Origin: Phyto melanocephala
Lineage: Eukaryota; Arthropoda; Insecta; Diptera; Rhinophoridae
DNA length: 64,000 bases
NCBI GenBank assembly: GCA_941918925.1
Contig: OW799236.1
Coordinates: 72,940,465 to 73,004,464 of the forward strand
Reading direction: 5' to 3'
A program made the translations under genes and the position numbers. Shown here one piece after another: positions 32,071-45,427 of this stretch. The stretch's first letter is position 1, and each line of letters opens with the position of its first letter. The notes beneath the pieces were generated by a model. That model had not been told where the DNA came from. It worked only from the letters and a program-made list of their open reading frames with translations, and did no database searches.

Positions 32071-33690
32071 CTTACAAAATTCAGCTTATTTAGGGGCATA
32101 AATAAAATGAGTTCGTTCAATGGAGCAAAGTTAAGTCAATGCTTATAAATACACAAAATTGTCGATTTCGGCACGCATAAATCAATTGATTTTTTGCAGC
32201 AACGATTTCCAGAAAAAATTATCTCAAAAAGTTTTAATGTCAGCTGACCACCGAGATCACGCGATTAAAAAAAATGTCTGAGCTTAAATCCAAAATCCTA
32301 CACTTCCTCAGTAAGAGAGAACCATAGCTGAGAGGAGCATTTGACGGATATTTTATTTCATATTAAATCGAAATATGTCTTCTTTACAGTCCAATAAGAA
32401 ATCATAACAATCACAGAAAATACCCACCAACAATTTTCTAATATTTGAAGCAGTGCAGACTTCATTCCCTTGCCGTAATGCTTAAATAGTTTATATACAA
32501 AAACACAACAAAATATGTCTCCTCTACTACTCATTATTTTAGCATTTAAAAAAGTAATATTTATATTATTTTTATATTGCTCCCTTACTTGCAGCTACCT
32601 TTAACACTAGTGCGTAAGGGAAAATCATGATTAAGCTGTTCTTTGTAGAAATGATATCAACGAGATGAACAAAACGGGACATCAAATATAAATATCGTGT
32701 CTTCTAAAAGCCTTTTTGCAGGTAAACGCTGAGTTTATAATTCAAGAAGAGCTTTTTGATTATAAAGTTTTTTGGTGGGTACGTGTATGAGAAAAAGCAT
32801 TCTTACTGAGTCACCCTCTACAATTTGTCACATCGTTAAAATTTTTACATTTAGGAACTAGTAATTCAGGTGATTTTATAATTTAGTTTAAAAAATAATT
32901 ACAAAAATAAGTCATAAAGCATAAATATATATGACAAAGTTTAAAAGTAAATCTAAAATTTAAGACGTTTAGAAGCTTTACAAGGCATTTAGTAGATTAA
33001 GCGAATGCTCCTAATATTTTTCTGTTTCTGTTCATTATTTATATAACAATGATGCTGCTAGAAAAAGAGTTATTTATTTTGCTTTTAATGTTTCACCACT
33101 ATGCTTAATAAGCTTCGAAAACTAATGCTGGTGGGGTCTCTAAAGATTCACAACACGCACATTGTGTTAAAAAAAAAATAATAAAAATTATTAATAAAAA
33201 AATAATAATTCTTCACATCAAACACTTAAACAAAAAAGTTTAAAATATTTTGCTAGTTTTCCCTCGTCCTCTCATCTAAACGAAACAATAAACTGTGATA
33301 AATGCCTGGTTGCTAGACGGCTTATTTAGTTGGTTGTTTTAAACAATAGAATCGTATGAAGGCAGGTGCTGAATTTTGCACAATTGTTACCTCTTTTGCT
33401 AATGTGTATTGGTACTGGTATGTGTATGAAGGTGTTGACTAAAAACTACTATTAAGGGCTGAGACTAATTGAACGGAAGGTAATAATGGAATGACCATAA
33501 ATTAGCGATTTAAAAATTTATAGAGTTTAAAAAATTAATTTCAAATAGTTTTTTGTTTTAAAATTTAAAACAAAAAAATATATTTTGACTTCACTACAAT
33601 TTTTATTTTATGTTTGTGAATACAATTTATTTTTTTTTCAATAATAAGAATTCATACATAACATAACAGTCAATAGTGAACGCTATAGAA
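32071..33690. other. AT-rich DNA, nothing recognised
   Basis: No coding, RNA or transposon end supported. Around 32760-32815 a TTTTTTGGTGGGTACGTG and GCATTCTTACT combination faintly echoes a family A 3' end. Confidence 0.4.
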
Positions 33691-33696
33691 TTACGA

Positions 33697-34136
33697 TTAC
33701 TGAATTTTTCGTTCATCAATTGAACAACCATGATTTGCAGGACCTGTGGTTTCAACAAGACGAGACTTATTGAAGTAAAGTTTCATATTACAGGCTCGTA
33801 AATGACCCTCCAATATCGTTTGATTTAATACCTGTAGACTATTTTCTGTGGGAATATGTGAAGTCGCTAGTCTACGCCGATAAGTCCGAAACGTTTGACC
33901 ACTTGGTGAACAATATTCGCGACAAATATTGAAAACAGTTATCGAATATTGGACTAGACATACAGACTGGACTGCGTCTGATCGAGCTTTGGCGATCATT
34001 TCAGAAATTGAATTTAGATTAAACTGCCAGAAGATTATCTTCCAAACAAAGTAAATTTCATGTCAACTAAAAAAATTCATCTTTGTTTTATTCCATTTCA
34101 ATGTTTTATATCTCTATAAAAAAAAAACACCCTTTA
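33697..34136 (+). pseudogene. Mariner transposase C-terminal half, decayed
   Basis: Reads HDLQDLWFQQDE (second catalytic D region), then SFDLIPVDYFLWEYVKSLVY (third D region) and YADKSETFDHLVNNIRDKY, followed by the usual mariner C-terminus. It ends at a TCTCTATAAAAAAAAAACAC-CCTTTA terminus typical of the family. Frameshifts and deletions after QQDE remove part of the catalytic domain. It starts abruptly and lacks the N-terminal half. Confidence 0.75.
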
Positions 34137-34139
34137 CTT

Positions 34140-34197
34140 AATGAGGTTGGAAAAAAATATTGTAGAACTTAAAGTGGAATGACAGAGCTATACAGTT
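34140..34197 (-). mobile_element. Small family B 5' fragment
   Basis: GGTTGGAAAAAAATATTGTA and GAATGACAGAGCTATA match, in reverse, the TAGCTTTGTCATTCC to TTTCCGACCC stretch of family B. Only about 58 bp survive, next to the mariner end. Confidence 0.5.
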
Positions 34198-35879
34198 TTG
34201 TATACAGGTCCTGCACACCATTTGTAAGGGTTATTAAACCAAAAAGGGTTAAGGACGATTATCATATTTTCAAGTGGCTACTTTTTGCAAAGCCAAAGAC
34301 ATTTGGTAGTTTACATGCGATAAATGAGATGTTCTTAATGGTTGTTTACAGGAAAAGTAAACTAGGATCTTTTTGTTTAATTTTGCATACATAAACAAAT
34401 GGCATGTAAAAATAATAAAAGGAATAAGAAACTAGTGTACAACATTTTAAATTCACTTATCTCAGCCCATATGCATCTTTTGTACATGTATTTATGTATG
34501 TATGTATTTATGAATTAGTGTATATACTCGGCAGATAACCCCACTAGTCCACACTAACATGCAAAGTACTTTACGTAATCGATTAGAACTAGTCCAAAAG
34601 TAACTCAAATGTATGGAGAAAACATTATCAAGGAACCTAAGGCTGAACCATAAAACCAATCCGACTAGTCTTGTAACTACACTTTGCCACTACTCAATGG
34701 AGCCCCTTCACGACCATTATACAACTCCGAAAACTTTTCGTTCAACAACAAGCAACAAGGTCCATGGCTGTCTAACATAGGACCACGTTGTAACTAGTCC
34801 ATTTCAACTTCAGTGGACCATGTAGTACTGTATAGTGTGCAGGGTATATGTGTTAAAACTCGCATATAATCGTACGTTTATGTTTGTGTGAGTTTCTATG
34901 TATTGTTGTTTGTTAATTATAAACATTTTACCGGTTTGTTATGTTGTTTTCATTATTTTTTTACTGAATGCACATACATCAACACTTATAAAGGCAAACA
35001 CAACAACAAAACGCACACACACCCACCCTCGTACAAGTGTTTGTGTTTGTAAATTTGTGACTAGAACGAACAAACAATAAACTTCTGGTATATTTGTTTA
35101 ACCCTACTTTTGTTGTTATTTCTGGTTGTTTAAGTTGTTTTATTTATTGTTGTTGTTGCTGGTATTGTATGGTTAACCTCATGTGTAACAACATGCGGCT
35201 GCAGTTGGTGGCAATTTTATTTCAACGTTTTTTTTTTTGTAACTTTTGCTTTCGTTGTATTATTTAAATGACTGCATTTTATTTTTTCAAAATAAACTTC
35301 CTCACACCCCACCGAAAACAACAACTACAAAAAAGAGCAGTAATAAAAATGAAGCATTTTAACGCATTTTCGTTGTTCTCATCTAACAATGGTCGACGCT
35401 TGGATATGGTTGAATAGAAAAGAGTTGTAATGCTACTTCGGGGACAATTAAGCGGAAGTTGCAAGTTTAAAAACTTCCCGTGAGCGTACACATATAATAT
35501 AATTGTTTTTTTGATTTTGGTCTTTTTGTATATGTATATTAATGTGCATGTAGATGTTATATAGGGTAGACCATCTAACACTTTAAATTGGAACTACCGG
35601 TTTTATTATTTCTAAAATGTAAGGCTGACATTAATTTGTTAATGAAAAATTTATTTTGTATTTAACATTTGTAAAATTGGACGCTATAGACTCAAAAAAG
35701 AACCAGTGACATATTAAAAACTTTCTTTTCAAAGCGATTAGTCTAACCCATACTGTGGGAAACTTACTTGCCAATTTTTCACGAACACAAAGGTCTTCAG
35801 TCCAATTCGTGTATAAATTCATGAAAGTAAATCTTTAGTAGATAAAGCAATGCGCGTTTATTTTAATCCACTGTGAAGC
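34198..35879. other. Gene-free DNA with dispersed ACTAGTC motifs
   Basis: Between 34540 and 34800 the motif ACTAGTC occurs at least four times (near 34542, 34587, 34664 and 34793) in less AT-rich sequence. I cannot assign it. The remainder (34850-35880) is AT-rich with CAACAACA and short TG runs. Confidence 0.4.
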
Positions 35880-36443
35880 GGGCATGTGTGTATAGACATG
35901 AGCTTTAACATAGGCATGCAGTGTGGCATGTGGCACCGTCTTGTTGAAACCACATGTCATGCAAGTCAAGCTCTTGCATTTTGGGCAAAAAAAAGTTGGA
36001 TATCATCTCACGGTAGCGCTCACCATTCATAGTTACGTTACGATTCGCATTATCTTTGAAGAAGTACGGTCCAATGATGCCACCAGCCCATAAACCGCAC
36101 CAAACTGTGACTTTTTCTGGATGCATTGGTAGCTCTTGCATTGCTTCTGGCTGATCTTCACTCCAAAATCGACAATTCTGCTTATTAACGCAGCAATTGG
36201 GCCTCTGTTACTCAACAACGTGGAAAATTTTGCAAAAGGATTTAGGTGTGATGAACTTTCTTAACAGAGCACGCATTTTGATAATAAAATTCAGTAATTG
36301 GCAAACATTGTTCGTTTGTTAGACGATTTATGGTTAAATTATAGACCAAACTGAAGATGTTTGACAGTGAAACAAAACACGAAACGTACGTCAGCTGTTT
36401 AAACCAGTGTTGCCAAAAAGATAATAGCTAAAAAATCACCCTT
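35880..36443 (-). pseudogene. Mariner element with broken transposase
   Basis: On the minus strand it begins at GGGTGATTTTTTAGCTATTA next to TATA, the well-known insect mariner end. It continues through a non-coding leader and a decayed N-terminus (LTNEQ, FYYQNACSVKKVH). After a deletion comes MHPEKVTVWCGLWAGGIIGP, then NVTMNGERYREMI and HDMWFQQDGATCHTA, the second catalytic D of the DD34D triad. The 3' third, with the last D, is missing. Frameshift near 36141 and internal deletion of the first catalytic region. Non-functional. Confidence 0.85.
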
Positions 36444-38483
36444 TATATCAACATATATTAGTCAACATTACTTGGAACTGAGCATTTATCGCATTTCTAA
36501 GAAGAGAATTTTGTATAAAGAACATTAACTTTATAGATCAGTGGACTTTAAATATTATTATTACATGCCTTAAAGGTACTTGGATGATCTCTACCAGCCA
36601 ATTTAGAATTGAGAACTCTTTCAGGGTATGGTTCACAACACTCACCCAAGTCCAAGGACTTGTGCTGCACGCTTTATAGAGGAAAACTGATGTCCCTTCC
36701 AGCCGCCCAAGTCACAATTGCAACCACTATAAAGTTAGCTTCAATACCCCATTGAATCGGAGACACACACATTCTTATTTACTGTCCCGTAAACAAATGT
36801 ATCTGCTCACTGTTAAGTGTCAACAGTATAAGATTTTTATAAATCATTAGTCTATGTAAAGCTACCCGGGACTATGTAGCCTTGATATTATTACAGCTCG
36901 GCATATAAAGCCTGTGTCTAACCAACAATGGGAGGAGTTCACTCGTGGCTGACTATCAGTAGGCCAATATTCCTTTTTCTGTTTGGTTAATGGTAAAGCC
37001 TCTTTGTTAATCACGAAGTGGCTGTGTTTATCACCCAAGCGGGGAACAGCGACCGATGGTTCAGTAACTTATGCTTGTCCTTGTTTAAGATTTATGTCAG
37101 TCATCAACGTCATATGTGCTTTTGTCCTTTAACAGAAATAGAAACTTAGGTCAACCATTAACGTCTCGGGTTATTTGCTGCCTTCCGATAGAGTAACTTA
37201 GTTGATTTTTCTAACTTTCAGATTCCAGGCTGAGAGCTTGATTTTATCTCTCATTTCATCTCCAATTTTGCGCACAAGGGTCAATATATAAACCATAAAA
37301 CTATTGTACTGAAAATTTTCCAGCAGAATGTCAAAAGTTTAGTAGTGTTTCTTTAAAGCAATTTAAATTTAAAATTGTTAATGGTAGACCCTATTATTAT
37401 ATGAATATGCATTTTGTTTAGTGACTATTTTAAATATTCACTTTAAATGAGTGGATTGGTGTAAAAAAATATGTTTGTTTACTGTGGAATTCATTGTTGC
37501 CACTGTTAATGTGGTTTTAAATACGCTTCTCTTTTGGGCCTTTTGTTGTCATCATTTGATCTGGGTAATTTTTGACACACTCTTGTTGCTTTTTTACGAA
37601 TGTATATTCATTCATCTTTATTTTGTTGGTTATTATTGTAGCCGTTGTTTGGTATTTTAGCTCGCTTCAGTGTAGTTCATTCTTTAAATGTTAATATTTT
37701 ATAAACTATGTATGTATGTGTTTTGTATACTACGGGAAATCTTTGGTTTTCGATAGCTGCTATATATTACTGTTATTTTAATTAAACTTGTATTCTCCTT
37801 CCTGAGTAAAAACTTCAATAGAGTTTCAGAAGTTTAAAAATATTTTTTAACTTTTCTTTAAATCATAAAGTTAAAATGTAGAGTCATTCTGTTTATTTAT
37901 TGTAAAGTGCTAAAAATTGATGTAGGTGCTACACTCTGTTTTTTATTTTGATTCAGAAAATTAACCTGGATAGGGATGCACCAAAACCCGCCTAGATACT
38001 GGCCACAGATAATCGTAAATAAACCACCTAGATTCAAAAATAATGCAAACGCTTTTTTAGACAGAAGAATTTTTAAAAGGGGCTAGGTTTTAAGTGTTAT
38101 CACCACATGCCGTATGTGACAATTTCTAATGCTACGAAGGATTTTTCCAACTCGACCCCCAAAAAAATAATTCAAACCGTCACAATAAAATCATCGCATT
38201 ATTTTTTTCGAAGCTGTTTATTAAATTGAAAAATTAATGAAATAATAGAAAAAAAAGAAGAAAAAAGGAAGAGATTAAAATCATTGTAATTAATATTTTT
38301 CTGAATTTATTTCCAATATCTTGTAATAATGACTTATAAATAAAATTGCTTAAAAAGCAAAATTTTGACTTATCAAATTCCATCCATCAATTATTCGCAG
38401 ATTAGTTTCAAACTTTTTATAAGTTGTTTTTTAATAAAAGGGAAACTTTTTTACGCGGCACTTCACGATATCATGTAATGTTA
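36444..38483. other. Gene-free DNA, partly less AT-rich
   Basis: 36590-37260 is more balanced in composition than its surroundings (for example GGAGGAGTTCACTCGTGGC, CCCAAGCGGGGAACAGCG). It might be an old element or exonic UTR. I find no frame or splice pattern that would decide this. The rest is AT-rich. Confidence 0.4.
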
Positions 38484-39676
38484 AACAAGTAAGAGTACTA
38501 TATTCCATTTGGCCGATACTATGTTAAATACATAAGTGAACTATACAAATATTATCATTTTAAAAAGAAATGATAATAATTTCCCAAATAATTTGTGTTT
38601 TATTTAAATTCAACATCAGCGCTTAAAATTTAACCACCCTTTATAACTTCGATTTGCTAGTAAAATGCTTTTGTAAATGTAGGCTTTCAATGAAAGTGGG
38701 CGTAAAACTAGGCGTGTCAGTAAAGTTTCTGTTAATAAATACAACTTAGATATTTCAATATAGTCCTTTATTTTTTCAAAAATTTTGTCAATAGAGAAAT
38801 AACATAAATTTAAGATAAACCGTTATATGGGAGGTAGGCGTTGAAGTGGGCGTGCCACCTAAATTTTTTGGCATAACAATTACATTGATTAGAAGGATAC
38901 CTGTAGCAAATTTCATCATCATACCTCTAATTTTGTCGGTTTTATGGGCTTTTAAATTTCATTAACGGTAGATAACGTGAAAAGTGGGCGTTATAATAGG
39001 CGTGTCAAAGTTATTGATGCTAATGAATACAACTTAGATATTTCAATATAGTCCTTTATTATTCCAAAATCTTTATTCAAAGAGAAATTATATGAATTTT
39101 AGGTAAAACGTTATATGGGAGGTGGGCGTCACATTCATTTTCCGTTACAACAAAGCCTCTCACCAAAAAGCAAAGTGTGCAAAATTACAGAATCGTACAT
39201 CTAATTTTGTCCGTTTTATTAGGTTTTTAATTTTAAATATACTGAAAAATACACTGCGCGGTATAAATTTTCGTACATTTTGATCTATAACTCCTTTGCT
39301 AATGCATAGAGAATGGGGAGAAATATGTTTTTGACTCGAGAAATATATATTCAAAGTTTCATGACTGTACGTTTATGCGTTTAGACGTTGCGTTATGCGT
39401 TTGATTTTATTATATGTTTGAAGGACACGGTTTTTTCGACCTACTCTTGCATTACGCGCTATAACTCTCTTCCTAATATTCCGATTTAGCCCATTTTCAA
39501 TACCAAACAAACCCTGTCTATAAGAAAGATTCTGATTTGAGCCTTCTAGCTTTTTCGGTGCGACCTTTATCGTGCTTTCAACAACAATCAAACCCCGATT
39601 CGATATTTCGCTATGTTACAAACGGAAGGACAAAATGAATATACCCCCATCATTTTTTTGGTGGCGGGTATAAAAA
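38484..39676 (-). mobile_element. Helentron-associated element, family A copy 5 (minus strand, 3' deleted)
   Basis: The 5' end is at 39676 reading leftward (TTTTTATACCCGCCACC), followed by the core, a poorly kept GTCY tract and two modules. It enters the mariner left end at about 38640. Inside the mariner, at CGGCCAAATGG, the sequence jumps to the last 20 or so bases of the host element (ATATAGTACTCTTACTTGTT). So most of the mariner and the 3' inverted repeat and hairpin are deleted. Confidence 0.8.
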
Positions 39677-39810
39677 TAGCCAGACTAATGTTAATTCACT
39701 GAAGCGTATAAGCTACATATATTTACAAAACTGAGAATAACTTGTAATACTCATACGCCGCAGAGTAACACAGAAGGTTTTTATAAATTCTTTCTTTGTC
39801 AAATTTATTT

Positions 39811-40538
39811 TATTATACCCTTCACCTGTGGTGCACAAGGGTATATATAGCTTTGTCATTCCGTGTGAAATTTCTACAATTTTCATTTCCGACCCCATAA
39901 AGTATATATTTTCTGAAAGCTTATGAATAGGGGAGTCGATTAAGCTCTGTCAGTCTGTCCGTCTGACCGTCTGTCCGTGTGTATGTTGAAATCAACTTTT
40001 TGAAGCCCCCCGAAATCACTTGGACCCGGGTGAGGTATTAAAATATTGAGAAATATTCGGGAGTAGATCGGTATTGAAAATCAGAAACATCGGTTCATAA
40101 ACAACTGAGATATGAGCAAAAACCCACGACCACCTCGATTTTTTTTTTCACAAAAACAACATTACAACAACAACATACAAACTTGTATATTGGTTAAAGT
40201 AAACGTGGGATCGAAACCCAGCTGAGCCAAAAAAAAAAAAATTTTAATATTTTTTTATATTTTTTTTTTTAATTTTTTTTTTATTTTTTATTTAATATAT
40301 TATTTATATTATTATTATTATTTTTTTAATTTTTTTTTTATTTTTTTTTGTTTTATATTTATTATTTATATTTTAATTATTTTTTTTGAATTTTTTTTTT
40401 AAATTTTTTTTTTTAATTTTTTTTTTTAAATTTTTTTTATTTTTTTTTATTTTTTTTTTTACATACACATTGCATGACTACACGTTGTGAAGGGTATATA
40501 GGATTCGGCATGGCCGAATATAGCACTCTAACTTGTTT
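39811..40538 (+). mobile_element. Helentron-like element, family B (full-length)
   Basis: Begins TTATACCCTTCACCTGTGG and contains TTTCCGACCCCATAAAG, a TA tract, and a CAGTCTGTCCGTCTGACCG tract (the mini-me layout). It then has an AT-only stretch (about 40215-40465) and ends TGAAGGGTATATAGGATTCG, GCATGGCCGAATATAGCAC, ACTTGTTT. The inverted TATACCCTTCAC near each end and the ATTCGGCATGGCCGAAT hairpin mirror family A, so the two families are related. It encodes no protein. Confidence 0.78.
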
Positions 40539-40843
40539 TTTTTTTATATAAAAAAATAATTACTTTTAAAACTTTTGTATTTTTATAAGAATTTGATTAA
40601 TTCTATATTTATATCTAATAATACACTGAAAGATTTTTTTTTTCAATTTTATCTCTGCTTTCAAATTATTTTCTTAAATATTTCTGTTTTTGTAAAAATT
40701 TTAAATATTTAATAGTTTATTAACAATGAGTGTTTCAAGTAGATACACTTTTTTTTAATAGCCTTTTTTTTTTTTGATAGTTCACGTGTGAGTCGTGTCA
40801 TGCTGTCATGTTATTTTTGTTAAGTATTGTTTGGAATTTCATA

Positions 40844-41615
40844 ATGAAAAGACTTACGCCTGAACAACATTTACAAGTCGTTTAACTTTATTACGAAAAT
40901 TCACGTTCTGTGAGAAATGTGTTTCGTGCACTTCGCTCAACTTATGGTCAACATAATCGGCCTACTGAGCGTACTACTCGCAACACCATCACCCATTTTG
41001 AGATCCAGATCGCTCTATCGGCTCTTGAAAAGTTTTAAGAAGATCCGGCGTTTTCGAGGCAAATTTTTTTCACAGATGAGGCCCATTTCTGGCTCAATGG
41101 GTATGTAAACAAACAAAATTGCCGCATTTGTGACTAAGAGCAACCTGAAGAGATTAAAAAAAATGCAGAAAAAACAACGGTTTGTTGTGGTTTGGGGGCT
41201 AGTGAAATCATCGTTCCATATTTTTTTAAAAATGGTGCCGGTGCGAACGTAACCGTCAATGGCGACCGTTATCGTGCCATTATACCCGAATATTTGATGC
41301 CTGAAATTAAAGCTCGTGATCTCGTCGACATTTTTTTCACCAAGACTTCCCACACATCGCATGAATCAATGGACTTATTGAGGGAACACTTCTGTGAGCG
41401 CAAATTTTTGGCCGGTCGATTGGACACCAAGATCGTGTGATATCACACCATTAGACTTTTTACTATGGGGATATGTAAAACCTAAAGTTTATGCGGATAA
41501 GCCCGCTTCGATTCAGGCCTTGGAGGAAAACATCACGCGTGTCATTTGCCAGTTATCAGTCGAAATGCTCGAACGAGTCATCGAAAATTGGACTCAATGG
41601 ATGGACCATCTGTGA
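40844..41615 (+). pseudogene. Mariner transposase, internally deleted
   Basis: ATG at 40844 gives MKRLTPEQHLQVV then a stop. The frame continues with SVRNVFRALRSTYGQHNRPT (the N-terminal helix-turn-helix, DUF4817-like). A deletion of roughly 300 bp removes the second DNA-binding half. FFTDEAHFWLNGYVNKQNCR follows (first catalytic D), then, after a frameshift, GANVTVNGDRYRAI. The second motif (expected WFQQDGA) is deleted just before SHTSHESMDLLREHF. After another shift comes RSCDITPLDFLLWGYV (third D), and the protein ends MDHL-stop. Multiple lesions; the element ends probably lie near 40790 and 41700. Confidence 0.85.
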
Positions 41616-41799
41616 TGTAGCAACGGCCAACATTTAATAGATATAATATTCAAAAAATAAAATAACAAAAAATGTTCTTTCAAATTATAATAAACGTTCC
41701 CCATTAAACGGTTTGAAACTAACTTAAGCACCCAAATACAAATTCTTCGGCCTTTTCAAAAAACTGACAAACGAAAATAGATTGAAGTCAACAAGGAGA

Positions 41800-42355
41800 A
41801 GCGATATAGGCAAAGGATTGGCTATAAAAATAATAAAAAAGCATAATGGCCGCCACCACAAAATGGCAAATAAAATCTTAATATATCGGTCATATCTAGT
41901 AATTAAAAAGGAACCATATTCAAAATAAAAGGCTTGGCTAGTAAAATACTGTAAACTAGCCGAGATGACATAAAATGGCGTATATATGAGTCAAGTATAG
42001 TGAATGAGCTTTGCCTACTTCAATTTCCACAATAATAATATCAAATCAAAGGGTTTGAACAATAAAATACAGTTAACTATGACAAAGTTGAAATCAAAGA
42101 TGGCGTCTAAAACAAAAATTATTTTCTTAACGCCATCAATACGAATGTCAAATGAAAGGCTTTAACAAGTAGAATACATTTAACTACTTAAGGATCTAAA
42201 TGAAAGATGACGTCTAAAGTAATAAAGGAAAGTAGCGTACTGCATTTAATTTAAAATCTAGGCTAGCTAAAATGTGGTCATAATACCTCTGAACGTGATG
42301 GTAAAGGGTGTTATCAGATTCGACACTACCGAATATGGCATTTTTACTTTTTTCC
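41800..42355 (+). mobile_element. Degenerate Helentron-like family E with tandem units
   Basis: Three or four diverged units of about 110-120 bp share AAAGG(C/G)TT.., AAAATAC..TTAACTA and AAGATG(A/G)CGTCTAAA. The array ends in GGGTGTTATCAGATTCGACA and CTACCGAATATGGCATTTTT. There ATTCGACACTACCGAAT is a decayed version of the terminal hairpin of families A and B. No start was located. Confidence 0.5.
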
Positions 42356-45300
42356 TTTATTTTACGAATACATTAACGTATAATTTAATGGGAATTTAAT
42401 TTTTTTAATCTAGAAAGTTATAACTATTATAACTCCTTTACGTTATTATTTCGAAAACATATTTGTATTCAAATTTGTAGCGTATACTCAATGCAACTAT
42501 AACAGTTCAGAAAAGAAAATCCTTTGAGAAAAAATTTTACAATACTTCTTGATAAACTTCACATTAAATTCTTCTTCAGCCTAAGTCCTAGTAGCCCTGG
42601 TCATTTTCACATTAGTTTATAAAATCAATAATTATTCACTAATCGCCTTAAGAAATAAATAAAAAATAAATTCTATTTCTTCATAGTATGGACTGACATC
42701 TTTCCATATGGATTTACCGATAATCATGTTTTCGTTTCTGGCTTCGTTAGTATTTTTAATATTTATAGAGACAAATTTAAATAAATATTTTTTACAAAAC
42801 TTAAAGGTGAGTTCTTATAAAAAATTAGTTTTTTTATTTGTAACTTCATGTATTTAAATCAATTTTTCTTAATTAACATTAATTTATTTTTTAAAAGCAG
42901 GAATTAATGCATTTCGGTAAGTACTTCTATTTTGTCAAATATTTGCCTGATGCGAACATATTTAAAAACAATTTTAGTTTGGTTTTATTTATTTATTTTT
43001 TTGTTCCCATTAAATAGTTTTTTTTAAATATTTTTAAAAAAATTATTGTTATATATTACTTTTAATTTTAATTATTTTTTTTCTAAATTGACTTTATATT
43101 ATGGCAGCTAAATGCTTCCTCCTACTTAAAACCACCACCTAATTGCGAGTGTATTTTGTTTTTCAATATGAAATACACAAAACGGTTTTATGTGTATGTA
43201 GGAGCAAGTGTGTGCACATATACACATGTGTATTTTAGTGGTTTTTCTGTATTGGGTTGAGTCGGGTAAAAAACCATACATGTGTTTTAATTGTGGTTTT
43301 AATATGAAATTTATTTCTTAATTTTTCAAAGACCTTTAATTACGTTTTAATTGTCTATGAAATATTAATGCATACAAGTGGTAAAATTTTTAAATATTTT
43401 ATTGTATTTAGATTCATATAATTTTTGTTTTTTTTTTATTTTTTATCGTTGAATCATGTGCTAAGGATGTAGGAAACACATTGTTAATGCGGAAGGCTGC
43501 TAAAATAAAGTGTAAAATAATACAAATGAGATTTAGCGACAAAATGTTTAACGTATAAAGTAGATTTAAGCAACAAAATGAATATCCCAAAAGAGCGAGC
43601 ATTTTAATGAGATAATTTAAAATATTACAAGTCGCAACTGAAAACATACAATAGCTGGGAGTATTGAGTGGGGTTACTGTTATTTTGTAAAAACCTTCAC
43701 GTTTTATGTAGTAGCGGTTAGGTTCCTATAAGTTACTCCTAAGCAAATACAATTTTTAAAGTCTTGTGCAAAAATCAGGTTGTAACCAGTATCAAGAGGC
43801 TTTAAGTACCAAGTAGTTAAATGTTAAAAAAAAAAACGACGCTAGGTCCCTGGTGAGTTATCTAAATAGATGCGTACACTGTTACTGCATAAGACCATTA
43901 TTACTTTTTGTGATAACCTCTGAAACAAATATAGCGAATTTTAATACTTCTGCAAAACAAAACGTGACTGATAACAAGCCTAAAGCAGATTTACAGCCAA
44001 ACCTAAAGCTGGCTGTGAAAAAAACACGCTTTAACGAAGCAACGCTTTTGAAGCATTGTAAACTTTTTGTGCCTTAAAATTTTTCACGTAACTTACTGCG
44101 CCTTATAGACTTTATAATTATACATATTTATTGTCAGGTGATTGGCTGTCAAAATTTATATAATGCTTTAAAATGTTTAAACCTGCTTTAATTTTCACAG
44201 TGAAGGCTTTTTAAACTAGTTATATGAAAATTCATTACTTTCACTTTTTTTGACAGAAATATATAAAGCGTTAACGCAGCGTTACAAGCGTTGTTTGTTT
44301 GTCAAAAATGATTTTGCCCATACAAATAGAGCGCCATTAATACCTTGCAATCGGAAAATCCGATTTTGGTAATGCGTTTGTTAATGATTTTTTTTTACTT
44401 ATTGTAATGGTTAAATGAAATGCCATTTTAACTATTTTCAGTAAAAGCTAGTGATTTTTTTTTTTTCATTTAGTAGTTTTTATTTAAGTGTGTTTATTTA
44501 GCATAAAAGCTAAGAGCTAAATTACTACCTTTAAAGATAGTAAAGGGAGCAGCTGGAACTATCTATTGGAATTGTCGAGGTAATGCTTTATATAAAAACG
44601 ACACCACACTGAAAATACACACAGTAATAACCGATGCTAAATCGAGGTTAGAGGATGACCTCTCTAACATTGAGCTGGCTCATAAGCAGCAGTTGCTCTT
44701 TGGCTAAAAAACGTTCACACACTGTTCTCCTTATCATAATTTTAACAAAAATACAGAAAGTAAAGATCGGCATTACCCAAAAAAAACTCTAATATGAGTT
44801 AAAAGTAACTTCAATAAACAAGTGCTATTAAAAAAATGCCATAAAATACAGTCAAAAGTCTAAAACGTGCCACTGCAGATGACAATTTGTATCAATTGCT
44901 TTAGACGAGGGCTGCTAAATTTTAATTTTCCTCTCATAAATATGCAGTTATGCGAGCTCGGAAGTCACTAGCCTTTAATATCGAAAAGAGATGGCTTTTC
45001 GAGCAACATTCGTCGGAAGACCCAATGTTATTGTTAACTGTAATATCAAAAAATAATGCATATGATTGAGGCTAATAGTATAAATTTAAATCACTTTGAA
45101 ATTGGCTGATAATAATTCTGTAAAGTTAGGACTTAAATTAGATCAATGGAACTTAAGAAATTTTCTGATCCGTGAGGATAAAGATAGAAGGTATTTTAGA
45201 TTCACTTTAGTCGGTCTAGAACAGTACTTTTTTGTTTCTGAAACCAAAGAAATTCAAAAAAAAGTTACAGCTACTGCAATAAGTGAATCAAGAGTAAAAA

Positions 45301-45427
45301 TTGTGAATTTTACATAAACAAAAATTAGGTTTGTAGCCTAACAATCAACACATTGTGGTTTACGTACAACTCAGATTGTGAAACCCTTAAGGAACCCCCA
45401 AAAACAAAACACAAAAAACACAGTGGC
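42356..45427. other. AT-rich DNA, nothing recognised
   Basis: No gene or element end supported. A patch at 44530-45320 is less AT-biased and carries short open frames (for example 45096-45317), but I cannot link it to a family. Confidence 0.4.
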
